Shown here: one piece after another, positions 1 through 5,872 of the stretch | Numbering within the stretch: position 1 is the stretch's first letter | Layout of the letters: each line of letters starts with the position of its first letter | Source of the DNA: Candidatus Aminicenantota bacterium | Lineage (GTDB): Bacteria > Acidobacteriota > Aminicenantia > Aminicenantales > UBA8522 | Direction: 5' to 3' | Assembly (NCBI GenBank): GCA_016934895.1 | Contig: JAFGRZ010000239.1 | Location: 1-5,889 of the forward strand | Length of the DNA stretch: 5,889 nucleotides | Program-made: the position numbers and the translations under genes | Notes under the pieces: model-generated | The model's input: the letters and a program-made list of their open reading frames with translations, nothing else | What the model was told of the DNA's origin: nothing | The model's database searches: none

Positions 1-347
1 GCAAAAAGGACGCCTATAGGGCGGAGAAGGAGCGGATGGCCGACGTCCTGATCAGGAAGGTCGAGGAGACGCTCCTCCCCGGCCTCAGCCGGGCCATCGA
101 GGTGAGGGAGGTCGGGACTCCCCTGACCAACGTCCGATACACCGGCAACTACAGGGGAGCCCTCTACGGCTGGGATCAGACCGTCGAAAACTCCGAGCCG
201 CGGCGGCTGCCTCACAACACACCGATCCGGAACCTCTATTTGGCCGGCGCCTGGACGCGGCCCGGCGGCGGGTACGGCGCGGTCATCCCGAGCGGCCTGC
301 AATGCTTCGCCCAGATCATGGCGGAGTGGGATGCGGAGAAAAAGTAA
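1..347 (+). CDS. C-terminal end of an FAD-dependent oxidoreductase (phytoene desaturase / CrtI-like), 5' partial
   Basis: The reading frame is open from position 3 and ends at TAA 345-347, giving 114 visible residues, so the gene starts before the window; the ATG at 36 is internal. Near the end (about nt 240-300) lies the segment NLYLAGAWTRPGGGYGAVIP, followed by SG and a short helix. This is the typical C-terminal FAD-contacting stretch of the phytoene desaturase, carotenoid isomerase and retinol saturase type of NAD(P)/FAD-dependent oxidoreductases (GxW.PGGG.....SG). Upstream, the region with YTGNYRGALYGWDQT also resembles this family, where a 'G..yG.d' segment precedes the final motif. The Rossmann nucleotide-binding N-terminus lies outside the window, so the substrate (carotenoid, retinoid-like or other polyene) cannot be named. 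No close link to the downstream operon is evident: the gap is 227 nt and contains a possible terminator. Confidence 0.85.
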   Translation, partial: KKDAYRAEKERMADVLIRKVEETLLPGLSRAIEVREVGTPLTNVRYTGNYRGALYGWDQTVENSEPRRLPHNTPIRNLYLAGAWTRPGGGYGAVIPSGLQCFAQIMAEWDAEKK

Positions 348-423
348 CGGGCCGGCGAAAAAACTACGAAAATGTGATTTTTGCATTTTTGCGTTGACTC
401 TTTTCTCTGCGTGGCTCATCATC

Positions 424-446
424 GCCCCGACCTGCGACGGGCTTTT
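424..446 (+). terminator. Weak Rho-independent terminator candidate
   Basis: GCCC at 424-427 (plus G429, with C428 bulged) can pair with CGGGC at 438-442 across an 8-nt loop, followed directly by TTTT at 443-446. It lies about 77 nt after the oxidoreductase stop, a sensible place to end that transcript. The stem is short and bulged and the T run is short, so this is only a candidate. Confidence 0.28.
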
Positions 447-501
447 CCTAAAAGAGAGAGGCGAATAGCCGCTTATGGAACCAAATCATGGCCTTTTCGT
501 A

Positions 502-530
502 TTAAAAAATCTAAGCCCTAGAGGTAAAAT
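502..530 (+). promoter_or_regulatory. Candidate sigma70-type promoter for the amidohydrolase operon
   Basis: TTAAAA (502-507) and TAAAAT (525-530) are separated by 17 nt, each close to the -35 and -10 consensus (4/6 and 5/6 matches). Transcription would begin near 537, giving a leader of about 40 nt before the ATG at 575. The surrounding bases are AT-rich compared with the genes, so chance matches are likely; the assignment rests on spacing and position only. Confidence 0.35.
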
Positions 531-543
531 GTTTGGCTCACCG

Positions 544-561
544 TCATGATCCTATTCATGA
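544..561 (+). repeat. Small inverted/direct repeat (TCATGA pair) in the operon leader
   Basis: TCATGA occurs at 544-549 and again at 556-561, separated by 6 nt. The hexamer is self-complementary, so the two copies form both a direct repeat and a perfect 6-bp hairpin. The hairpin ends 3 nt before the AGGAGG ribosome site, so it could influence ribosome access or serve as a protein-binding site. No function is shown by sequence alone. Confidence 0.35.
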
Positions 562-564
562 AAG

Positions 565-570
565 AGGAGG
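565..570 (+). promoter_or_regulatory. Shine-Dalgarno AGGAGG that fixes the start of the first amidohydrolase-like gene
   Basis: A perfect AGGAGG lies 4 nt before ATG 575. It decides against the in-frame upstream TTG at 533, which has no ribosome site and would put a charged stretch (HRHDPIHERGGH) in front of a normal signal peptide. Confidence 0.75.
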
Positions 571-574
571 TCAT

Positions 575-2197
575 ATGCGCAATCGGGCACTGAAAACCTG
601 GCCGGCCGCGGCGGTCTGGATCCTGCTTTTGGCCGGTCCGCCCCAGTCGCCGGCCGAGGAATCGCTCCACCGCGTCTGGGCGGTCAAGGACTGCAAGATC
701 ATCACCCAGTCCGGTCCGGCCATCGAAAAGGGAACGGTCGTCATCCGAGACGGCCTCATCGAAGCCGTCGGCCCCGGTGCGGCGGTCCCGGCCGATGCCG
801 AGACGATCGACGGGAGCGCGCTCACGGTCTATCCCGGTCTGATCGATATTCTCAACCAGTCCCTTCTCAAGCTCCCTGAGTTGAAGTTCGACCAGACGAA
901 GATCCTCACCGGACAATACACGGATGAAGACAAGGGGATCACGCCGGGTCTTTTGGCCTTCGATATCATCGACCTGAGCAAGGCGGCGGTCGAGAAGCTT
1001 CACAAGTATGGATTTGCCGCGGTGCAGGCTCTGCCCATGCGCGGGCTCCTCACCGGCCAGGCGGCGGTCTTCTCGGTGAGCGGCACGGACAAGAATCAGT
1101 CGCTGTTGCTCAAGGACAACGCCCTGGGGATCGGTTTTTCTCCCGCCAACTTCATGGTCTATCCCAATTCGCTCATGGGTGTCGTCTCGTTCCTCCGCCA
1201 GGAATTTTCGGACGTGTCCTATTTCATCATGAGACGGGACCGTTGGCGGAAAGACATGAGGGGCCTCGCCCGGCCGGCTTATGTCGCCCGCCACGATCTC
1301 CTGGCCGATTACGCTGCTGCCGGGAAACCCGCCGTCTTCTTCTGCCGGAACCAGCACGATATCCGCCGCGCCCTGGAGCTCGCCCCTGAGCTCAAACTCG
1401 ACTTCTTCATCCTCGACCAGGGAAGCGAAAGCTGGCGCGTCCTCCCGGAGCTGAAAAAGGCGGGAGCGCGGGTCTTCTGTCCCGTGGACTTCAAGGTCCC
1501 GGCGTCGAGCCTCCACTCCCAGTTTGGTAAGGAAAAGAAGGAAGCGGCCGAGAAAGAGCTTTATCCCAAGAATCCGGCCCGGCTGGCCGAGGCCGGGATC
1601 CCGTTCGCTTTCTGTTCGGTCGGGACGGACGACCCCAAGAGTTTCATGGAGGGGGTTGTCAAGGCCGTAGAAAACGGCCTGCCCTCCGCCCAAGCGCTCG
1701 AGGCCATGACCATCACCGCTTCCCGTTTTCTGGGATTGGACAGAGCCCTGGGGACGGTGGAGAAGGGGAAGATCGCCAACCTCGTTCTCGTCGAAGGGGA
1801 CCTTCTGGCCGTCGAGCCCAAGGTCCATTACCTGTTCGCCGACGGGACGAAATTCGATGTTTTGAAAGCGAAGGCGGAGGCGGCCGCCAAGCCCACGGTG
1901 AACGTCAGCGGAAAATGGGAGTTCGATATTCAGGGCGCCGGACTCAAGGTCACTATGGACCTTGTCCAGGAGGACACGGGCCTCTCCGGAAGGATGAGCA
2001 CTCCTTTCGGCGCCTTTGATTTCACGGGCGGAACGGTCTCCGGGAACCAGATCGACTTCGAAACCACCCTCCAGGTCGGCGGGCAGAGCATCGACCTCTA
2101 TTTCTCGGCCCTCGTCGAAGGAGACAGGATGACGGGCTCGGTCGTCCAGGGCACGGAGGGCTCCGCCGAGTTCACGGCCAAGCGGATCCCCGGGTAA
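575..2197 (+). CDS. Secreted amidohydrolase-like protein lacking the metal-binding HxH, with a C-terminal beta-rich domain
   Basis: 540 residues from ATG 575, the start supported by AGGAGG and a clear signal peptide (basic RNRALK, hydrophobic AAAVWILLLAG, likely cleavage after SPA, residue 27). Residues about 31-425 follow the amidohydrolase plan: N-terminal beta-sandwich (GTVVIRDGLIEAVG), barrel entry YPGLID at 86-91, and a C-terminal return (MTITASRFLGLD, GTVEKGKIANLVLVEGDLL). The expected H-x-H after PGLID is L93-N94-Q95. The beta-5 histidine region reads FFCRNQHDI (C257, N259) and the beta-6 region LDQGSESW. An Asp-containing GTDDP (352/353) remains near the beta-8 position. A metal-dependent hydrolase of the usual type is therefore unlikely. 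Residues about 442-540 (VSGKWEFDI onward, with repeated 'G..tG', 'G.v.gn.i.F' and 'dr.tGsv' patterns) look like a small lipocalin-like beta domain common at the ends of secreted proteins. First gene of the three-gene operon. Function unknown; binding or partner role inferred. Confidence 0.85.
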   Translation: MRNRALKTWPAAAVWILLLAGPPQSPAEESLHRVWAVKDCKIITQSGPAIEKGTVVIRDGLIEAVGPGAAVPADAETIDGSALTVYPGLIDILNQSLLKLPELKFDQTKILTGQYTDEDKGITPGLLAFDIIDLSKAAVEKLHKYGFAAVQALPMRGLLTGQAAVFSVSGTDKNQSLLLKDNALGIGFSPANFMVYPNSLMGVVSFLRQEFSDVSYFIMRRDRWRKDMRGLARPAYVARHDLLADYAAAGKPAVFFCRNQHDIRRALELAPELKLDFFILDQGSESWRVLPELKKAGARVFCPVDFKVPASSLHSQFGKEKKEAAEKELYPKNPARLAEAGIPFAFCSVGTDDPKSFMEGVVKAVENGLPSAQALEAMTITASRFLGLDRALGTVEKGKIANLVLVEGDLLAVEPKVHYLFADGTKFDVLKAKAEAAAKPTVNVSGKWEFDIQGAGLKVTMDLVQEDTGLSGRMSTPFGAFDFTGGTVSGNQIDFETTLQVGGQSIDLYFSALVEGDRMTGSVVQGTEGSAEFTAKRIPG

Positions 2198-2208
2198 GGA
2201 GAAAGACA

Positions 2209-3546
2209 ATGAAACAGCCTGAAAGACTTCTCATCCTGGCGGCGGTCCTCGTCCTGGCAAGGCCGTATCCCGGCGCCGCCGAGGGCAAGGACCTGCATCT
2301 CAAGAACGGGAATATCATCACCGTCACCGGGGAAACGGTCAAGGGAGGAGACCTCGTCATCCGCGGCGGCAAGATCACCGGCATCGGGAAAAACATCCAG
2401 ACTCCGGCCGGCGCCGCGGTCGTCGACCTCGCCGGCCGATGGGCGATGCCGGGGATCATCGATTCCCACTCCCACATCGCCATCGAGGGTAGCGTCAACG
2501 AGATGGGCGACCTGATGACGCCCGAGGTGGATATCCGCGATGTCATCAATCCCGAGGACATCTACATCGTCTACGCGCTCGCGGGAGGCGTGACGACGAT
2601 CCACACCATGCACGGCTCGGGCAATCCCATCGGCGGACGCGGGATCGTTCTCAAGCTGCGCTGGGGGAAAAGCGCCGAGGAGATGATTTTCCGGGGCGCT
2701 CCCCTGACCATCAAGTGGGCCCTGGGAGAAAACCCCAAGCGAAGCAACGCCCTCGGGATGGGCCCGTCCCGGTATCCCCGCACGCGGATGGGTGTGGAGG
2801 CCGCTATCCGCCTGGAGTTCGAGAAGACCAAGGACTACCTGAACACGTGGGCTCAGCATGAGAACCGGCTCAAGGCCCTCAAAAAGGGAGAGCCTCCGCC
2901 GCTGCCCCCGCGCAAGGATCTCCGCCTCGAAGTCCTGGCCGATATCCTGAAAGGCAAGTACTGGGTGCGCTGCCACGCCTACCAGTCCGAGGAGATGCTC
3001 TCCATCATGCGTCTCTGCGACGAATATGGCCTGAAGCTGGCCTGTTTCGAGCACGGCCTCGAGGGCTACCGGATCACCAACGAGCTGGTCCGGTACGGTG
3101 TGGCGGTTTCCTCCTTCGCCGATTTCTGGGCCTACAAGTGGGAAGCCTACAACACGATGCCCCACTCCGCGGCCCTCATGGCCCAAAGGGGCGTTCTCAC
3201 GGCCCTCAACAGCGACGACGCCGAACGCATGCGCCGCCTCTTCCACGAGGCGGCCAAGACCGTCCGCTTCGGGGGCCTGAGCGAGGCCGAAGCGCTCAAG
3301 ACCATCACCATCAACCCGGCCATAATCCTGGGTATCGCCGACCGGACGGGCTCGCTCGAGGTCGGCAAGGATGCCGATATCGCCGTCTTCAACCGTCATC
3401 CCTTCGATCCCTACACGGTCTGCGAAATGACGCTCGTGGATGGAGAAATCTTCTTCGACCGCGCCGGGTACCTCGAGGCCCGGAAGAAAGCCGAAGAGGA
3501 GAAAAAGAAGCCGGAAGAGGAAGCCGGGAAGGAGAAACGATCATGA
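2209..3546 (+). CDS. Secreted metal-dependent amidohydrolase (imidazolonepropionase-like, COG1228 type) with intact active site
   Basis: 445 residues. ATG 2209 follows the previous stop by 11 nt, with TAAGGAG (stop overlapping the ribosome site) 7 nt upstream. Residues 1-24 are a signal peptide (LLILAAVLVLA, cleavage near GAA). Residues about 28-80 form the first half of the beta-sandwich, and MPGIIDSHSH carries the H87-x-H89 metal motif. The remaining ligands are all visible: the GENPK lysine (K177; K169 is the alternative) for the carboxylated-Lys position, H256 in VRCHAY, H282 in FEHG and D336 in LNSDD. The C-terminal TITINPAIILGI and GSLEVGKDADIAVFN are standard for the family. A proline-rich loop (PPPLPPRKDLRLE, about 229-241) lies before the histidine 256 strand, a feature I associate with this subfamily. 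The last about 25 residues are a Lys/Glu-rich tail. It probably hydrolyses a cyclic or linear amide outside the cytoplasm; the substrate (dipeptide, lactam or other) cannot be told. It is the only member of the trio expected to be catalytic. Confidence 0.9.
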   Translation: MKQPERLLILAAVLVLARPYPGAAEGKDLHLKNGNIITVTGETVKGGDLVIRGGKITGIGKNIQTPAGAAVVDLAGRWAMPGIIDSHSHIAIEGSVNEMGDLMTPEVDIRDVINPEDIYIVYALAGGVTTIHTMHGSGNPIGGRGIVLKLRWGKSAEEMIFRGAPLTIKWALGENPKRSNALGMGPSRYPRTRMGVEAAIRLEFEKTKDYLNTWAQHENRLKALKKGEPPPLPPRKDLRLEVLADILKGKYWVRCHAYQSEEMLSIMRLCDEYGLKLACFEHGLEGYRITNELVRYGVAVSSFADFWAYKWEAYNTMPHSAALMAQRGVLTALNSDDAERMRRLFHEAAKTVRFGGLSEAEALKTITINPAIILGIADRTGSLEVGKDADIAVFNRHPFDPYTVCEMTLVDGEIFFDRAGYLEARKKAEEEKKKPEEEAGKEKRS

Positions 3547-3548
3547 GC

Positions 3549-3555
3549 GGAGGAG
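3549..3555 (+). promoter_or_regulatory. Shine-Dalgarno GGAGGAG favouring the ATG at 3561
   Basis: GGAGGAG lies 5 nt before ATG 3561, better than the AAGGAG 8 nt before the in-frame ATG at 3543. The 3543 start overlaps the previous stop as ATGA, a usual coupling arrangement, so it remains possible; it would add only MSGGAT to the protein. Confidence 0.55.
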
Positions 3556-3560
3556 CGACG

Positions 3561-4856
3561 ATGAAGACATCAATTGTCATAGCCGCCCTGGCCGCGCTGA
3601 CGGCCCTCTGGACGCCGGCGGCCGAAACAACGGGCCCCGTCCTCATCAGGGGGGCCAGGATCGTCCCCGTAGAAGGGCCCGTGCTGGAAAGCGGCGATCT
3701 TCTCATCGAGAACGGGAAGATCACGGCCGTCGGGCCCTCTGTCAAGGCGCCGGAAGGAGCCCGTGTCATCGAGGCGTCCGGGCTCACGGCTTACCCCGGC
3801 TTTATCGACGCCTACACCCAATACGGCCTCGTCGAAATCGGCGCCATCGCCGCCACAGTGGACTCGAGTGAAATGGGAAAAGAGAATCCGGAAGTCCGCG
3901 CGGCCTGGGCGATCAATCCTCACTCCGTCCACTTCCGAACCGGCCGGATCTGCGGAACCACCGCGGCGCTCGTGGCGCCGGCGGGAGGAACTTTCCCGGG
4001 CATTTCCGCGCTGGTCAAGATGGAAGGCTGGTCGTTCCCCGAGATGGCCGTTAAGGAGGAAGCCACTTCTCTCATAAATTTCCCTATGTCCCCCCGTCCT
4101 CCGACGGCCGAGCAGGTGGGGCCCAAACCCACGACCGAGATCGACGTCACCTCCAAGCTCGTGGAAAAAATCAAGGAATACCTGTCCGAGGCCAGGCATT
4201 ACCTCGCCCTAAAGAAGGAGGCCGCCTCAAATCCAGCCGTCAAGGCTCCCGACCACAATCCCAAGTATGAAGCCCTGGCGCCCGTCTTTGAAGGAACGCT
4301 CCCTGTCATCCTCTCCGTGGAGAAGGCCAAGGACATCGAGCTGGCGCTCAAGTTCATCAAGGAGGAAAAGATCAAGGCCGTCTTCCGCGGTTGCGCGCAA
4401 GGGTACAAGGTCGCCGACAAGATCAAGGCGGCCGGCATCCCGGTCATTGTCGGCGACCTCTACCGCGATCCGTCCGAGCCCGAGGACGGCTACGACGCCC
4501 CGTTCCGGAACGTGGCCGAGCTGTCCAAAGCCGGAGTGACTCTCTGTTTCTCGTCCGGGACGAACCCCTCCACGGGAAAAGATCTTCCCTACCATGCCGC
4601 CCGCGCCGTCGCCTTCGGCATGTCCCATGAAGACGCCGTCAAAGCTTTGACCATCAATCCCGCCAGGGTCTTCGGCATCGACGACCGCCTGGGCACCCTC
4701 GCTCCGGGGAAGGACGCCGATCTCTTCCTGACGACCGGGGATCCGCTCGACCTCCGCTCCGAGGTCAAGCACATGTTCATCAGCGGCCGGGAGATCGATC
4801 TCGGCAATTGGTGGAAAGACCTCTATGACAAGTGGAAAAGCCGGCCGCTCAAATGA
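3561..4856 (+). CDS. Secreted amidohydrolase-like protein with all recognisable metal ligands replaced
   Basis: 431 residues from ATG 3561 (437 if ATG 3543 is used). Residues 1-21 are a signal peptide (MKTSIVIAALAALTALW, cleavage near PAA). The fold landmarks are clear: RGARIVPVEGPVLESGDLLI, the barrel entry YPGFID at 78-83, the stretch around GLVEIGAIAATVDSSE, ALVAPAGG at 136-143, ALTINPARVFGI and GTLAPGKDADLFLT. These match a recognised amidohydrolase subfamily in which 'PGxID.HTHLGL.EIGAVRAT' is usual. Here the H-x-H is Y85-T86-Q87. The usual 'P.lihahra.DI' is PVILSVEKAKDI (S252, E254), the 'HG.ea' region is FRGCAQGY, and the strand-8 Asp segment is FSSGTNP, with no acidic residue. Classical metal-dependent hydrolysis is therefore improbable. 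Third gene of the operon, translated right after the intact enzyme. A substrate-binding or partner role is inferred; another chemistry cannot be excluded. Confidence 0.87.
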   Translation: MKTSIVIAALAALTALWTPAAETTGPVLIRGARIVPVEGPVLESGDLLIENGKITAVGPSVKAPEGARVIEASGLTAYPGFIDAYTQYGLVEIGAIAATVDSSEMGKENPEVRAAWAINPHSVHFRTGRICGTTAALVAPAGGTFPGISALVKMEGWSFPEMAVKEEATSLINFPMSPRPPTAEQVGPKPTTEIDVTSKLVEKIKEYLSEARHYLALKKEAASNPAVKAPDHNPKYEALAPVFEGTLPVILSVEKAKDIELALKFIKEEKIKAVFRGCAQGYKVADKIKAAGIPVIVGDLYRDPSEPEDGYDAPFRNVAELSKAGVTLCFSSGTNPSTGKDLPYHAARAVAFGMSHEDAVKALTINPARVFGIDDRLGTLAPGKDADLFLTTGDPLDLRSEVKHMFISGREIDLGNWWKDLYDKWKSRPLK

Positions 4857-4954
4857 CGACATGCGGGGAAAAAAAGAGACGGTTTCACTCATAAGATCGA
4901 TCGCCGGGCGGCGTCGATATTCCCCCCGGTCGGCCGGCAGCCGCCGGGAGCGCG

Positions 4955-5785
4955 GGTCTCATCTGCTATGACCGCGAGCCGTCCAAGATCAAGGCCTCGA
5001 TCACGGCCCGCGACACCATCAGCCGGGACGACTGGGTCTGCCTCAATCTCGACACCTTCAGCGACCAACAATCTCTCTATGCGCTCTACGTCAACCCGCT
5101 CTGTATCCAGGGCGACTCCCGGTTCGAAGGCGGCCAGGAGGACTACACGATCGAGATCGTCTGGTATTCAACCGGCCGGATCGACGACGAGGGCTATACG
5201 ATCGAGGTGCGAGTCCCCTTCAAGAGCATCCGTTACCGGAGCCGCGAGCCCGTCGAGATGGGGATCATCTTCGAGCGGAACATCAGCCGGTATTCCGAGG
5301 CGGGCACATACCCGGCGCTCGACCCGGCCCGGGGCTTCGATTTTCTGACCCAGACGCGGCCGCTCCATTTCATCGGCATCAAGCACTATACTCTCCTCGA
5401 GATCCTTCCGGCCTTCACCTATGGAAGGACAAGCCTGATCGACCGGGGAGTCCTGGAGCCGGAGAAAACCAAGAGCGACCTCAGCCTGACGGCGAAGTAC
5501 GGCCTGACCTCCCAGCTCATCCTGGACAGAACGGTCAATCCCGATTTCAGCCAGGTCGAATCCGACGCCGGCCAGGTCGATTTCAACCTCCGCTATGCGC
5601 TTTTCTATCCCGAAAAACGCCCCTTCCCATTTGGTTTTTTGATCAGGGGGATATCGCCCATCCGGCCGTATGGAATTGCGGCGCCATTGGAGAAATGCCA
5701 GAGACCGCCTGATGAACGTTGGATGGCATGGCCCGGAGTGATTCTTTGTCCCTATAACCAAGAATTCTGCGGCGAGCTCTCTTAG
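4955..5785 (+). pseudogene. Truncated remnant of a DUF5916 / CBM9-like domain protein
   Basis: One uninterrupted frame (open from 4895, stop at 5783-5785) encodes an internal part of a DUF5916-family secreted protein. Visible landmarks are ICYDREPSKIKASITARD (about 4961-5014), DDWVCLNLDTFSD, YVNPL, the WYSTGRIDDEGYTIEVRVPF strand pair, FKSIRY, YGLTSQLILDRTVNPDFSQ and FYPEKRPF. These correspond to the second half of the CBM9-like carbohydrate-binding domain and the beginning of the next domain. Family members usually run about 700-800 residues, start with a signal peptide and about 80-100 more residues before the ICYD strand, and continue for several hundred residues after EKRPFF. Here no start codon precedes the homologous part (first possible one is GTG 5207, mid-domain), no signal peptide is seen in any frame at 4857-4955, and resemblance ends at TTC 5624-5626. 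The last about 53 codons to the stop belong to unrelated sequence. The family is thought to act at the cell envelope, often in binding or uptake of polymers; this copy is most likely non-functional. The lack of internal stops suggests recent loss. Confidence 0.75.
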
Positions 5786-5800
5786 AAAAAACAAGATGGG
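5626..5800. mobile_element. Putative small non-autonomous mobile element or IS remnant bounded by inverted repeats
   Basis: The left end CCCATTTGGTTTTTT (5626-5640) and the reverse complement of the right end (5786-5800), CCCATCTTGTTTTTT, agree at 13 of 15 positions. The left end falls at the codon where DUF5916 homology stops. The 145-bp interior holds no recognisable protein in any frame and has a different feel from the adjacent genes. A 16-bp near-palindrome (CCAT-C-CGGCCG-T-ATGG) sits at 5658-5673. I could not find a clear target-site duplication, and the sequence right of the element is not the missing part of the DUF5916 gene. So either a deletion accompanied insertion or this is a leftover end. 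Six of the matching bases are a T/A run, which weakens the case. No IS family is assigned. Confidence 0.42.
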
Positions 5801-5814
5801 GGGAATCCGTTCTG

Positions 5815-5844
5815 TTGTGAGGAGCCGGCGATATCGAGTATAAT
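5815..5844 (+). promoter_or_regulatory. Sigma70-type promoter for the gene starting at 5873
   Basis: A perfect TATAAT (5839-5844) is preceded at 18 nt by TTGTGA (5815-5820, 4/6 to TTGACA). Transcription would start near 5851, leaving a leader of about 22 nt before the ATG. The position right before a ribosome site and ATG supports it. Confidence 0.5.
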
Positions 5845-5872
5845 GGGCCGAAAGACAGGACCCGAGGAAGGC

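Noticed and set aside
367..391. AT-rich hairpin (AAAATG/CATTTT core) and a TGTGA half-site resembling a CRP box
   Set aside because: The stem is weak with a 9-nt loop and no T run follows; the second half of a CRP site is absent.
394..422. TTGACT-N17-CATCAT promoter-like pair after the oxidoreductase gene
   Set aside because: The -35 is good but the -10 is poor (4/6), and a terminator candidate follows directly at 424-446; no gene starts within a usual leader length.
518..2209. Long minus-strand open frame (563 codons) opposite the first amidohydrolase-like gene
   Set aside because: It mirrors the plus-strand gene almost end to end, has low-complexity Arg/Gly/Asp/Leu composition and no recognisable domain; it is a GC-rich antisense shadow.
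2098..3399. Long minus-strand open frame (433 codons) opposite the intact amidohydrolase
   Set aside because: Antisense to a gene with a complete active site; composition is typical of a shadow frame and no domain is visible.
3138..3560. Upstream extension of the third paralog's frame through the end of the second gene
   Set aside because: The extension is Arg/Gly/Pro-rich nonsense overlapping a real gene in another frame; the signal peptide and ribosome site place the start at 3561 (or 3543).
4898..4916. GC hairpin between the operon and the DUF5916 remnant as an operon terminator
   Set aside because: The stem is short with a bulge and is followed by ATATTCCCCCC rather than a T run; the operon's end signal is not identifiable.
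4968..5348. Ser/Arg/Thr-rich plus-strand frame of 126 codons
   Set aside because: Out-of-frame shadow of the DUF5916 remnant; composition is biased and no domain is seen.
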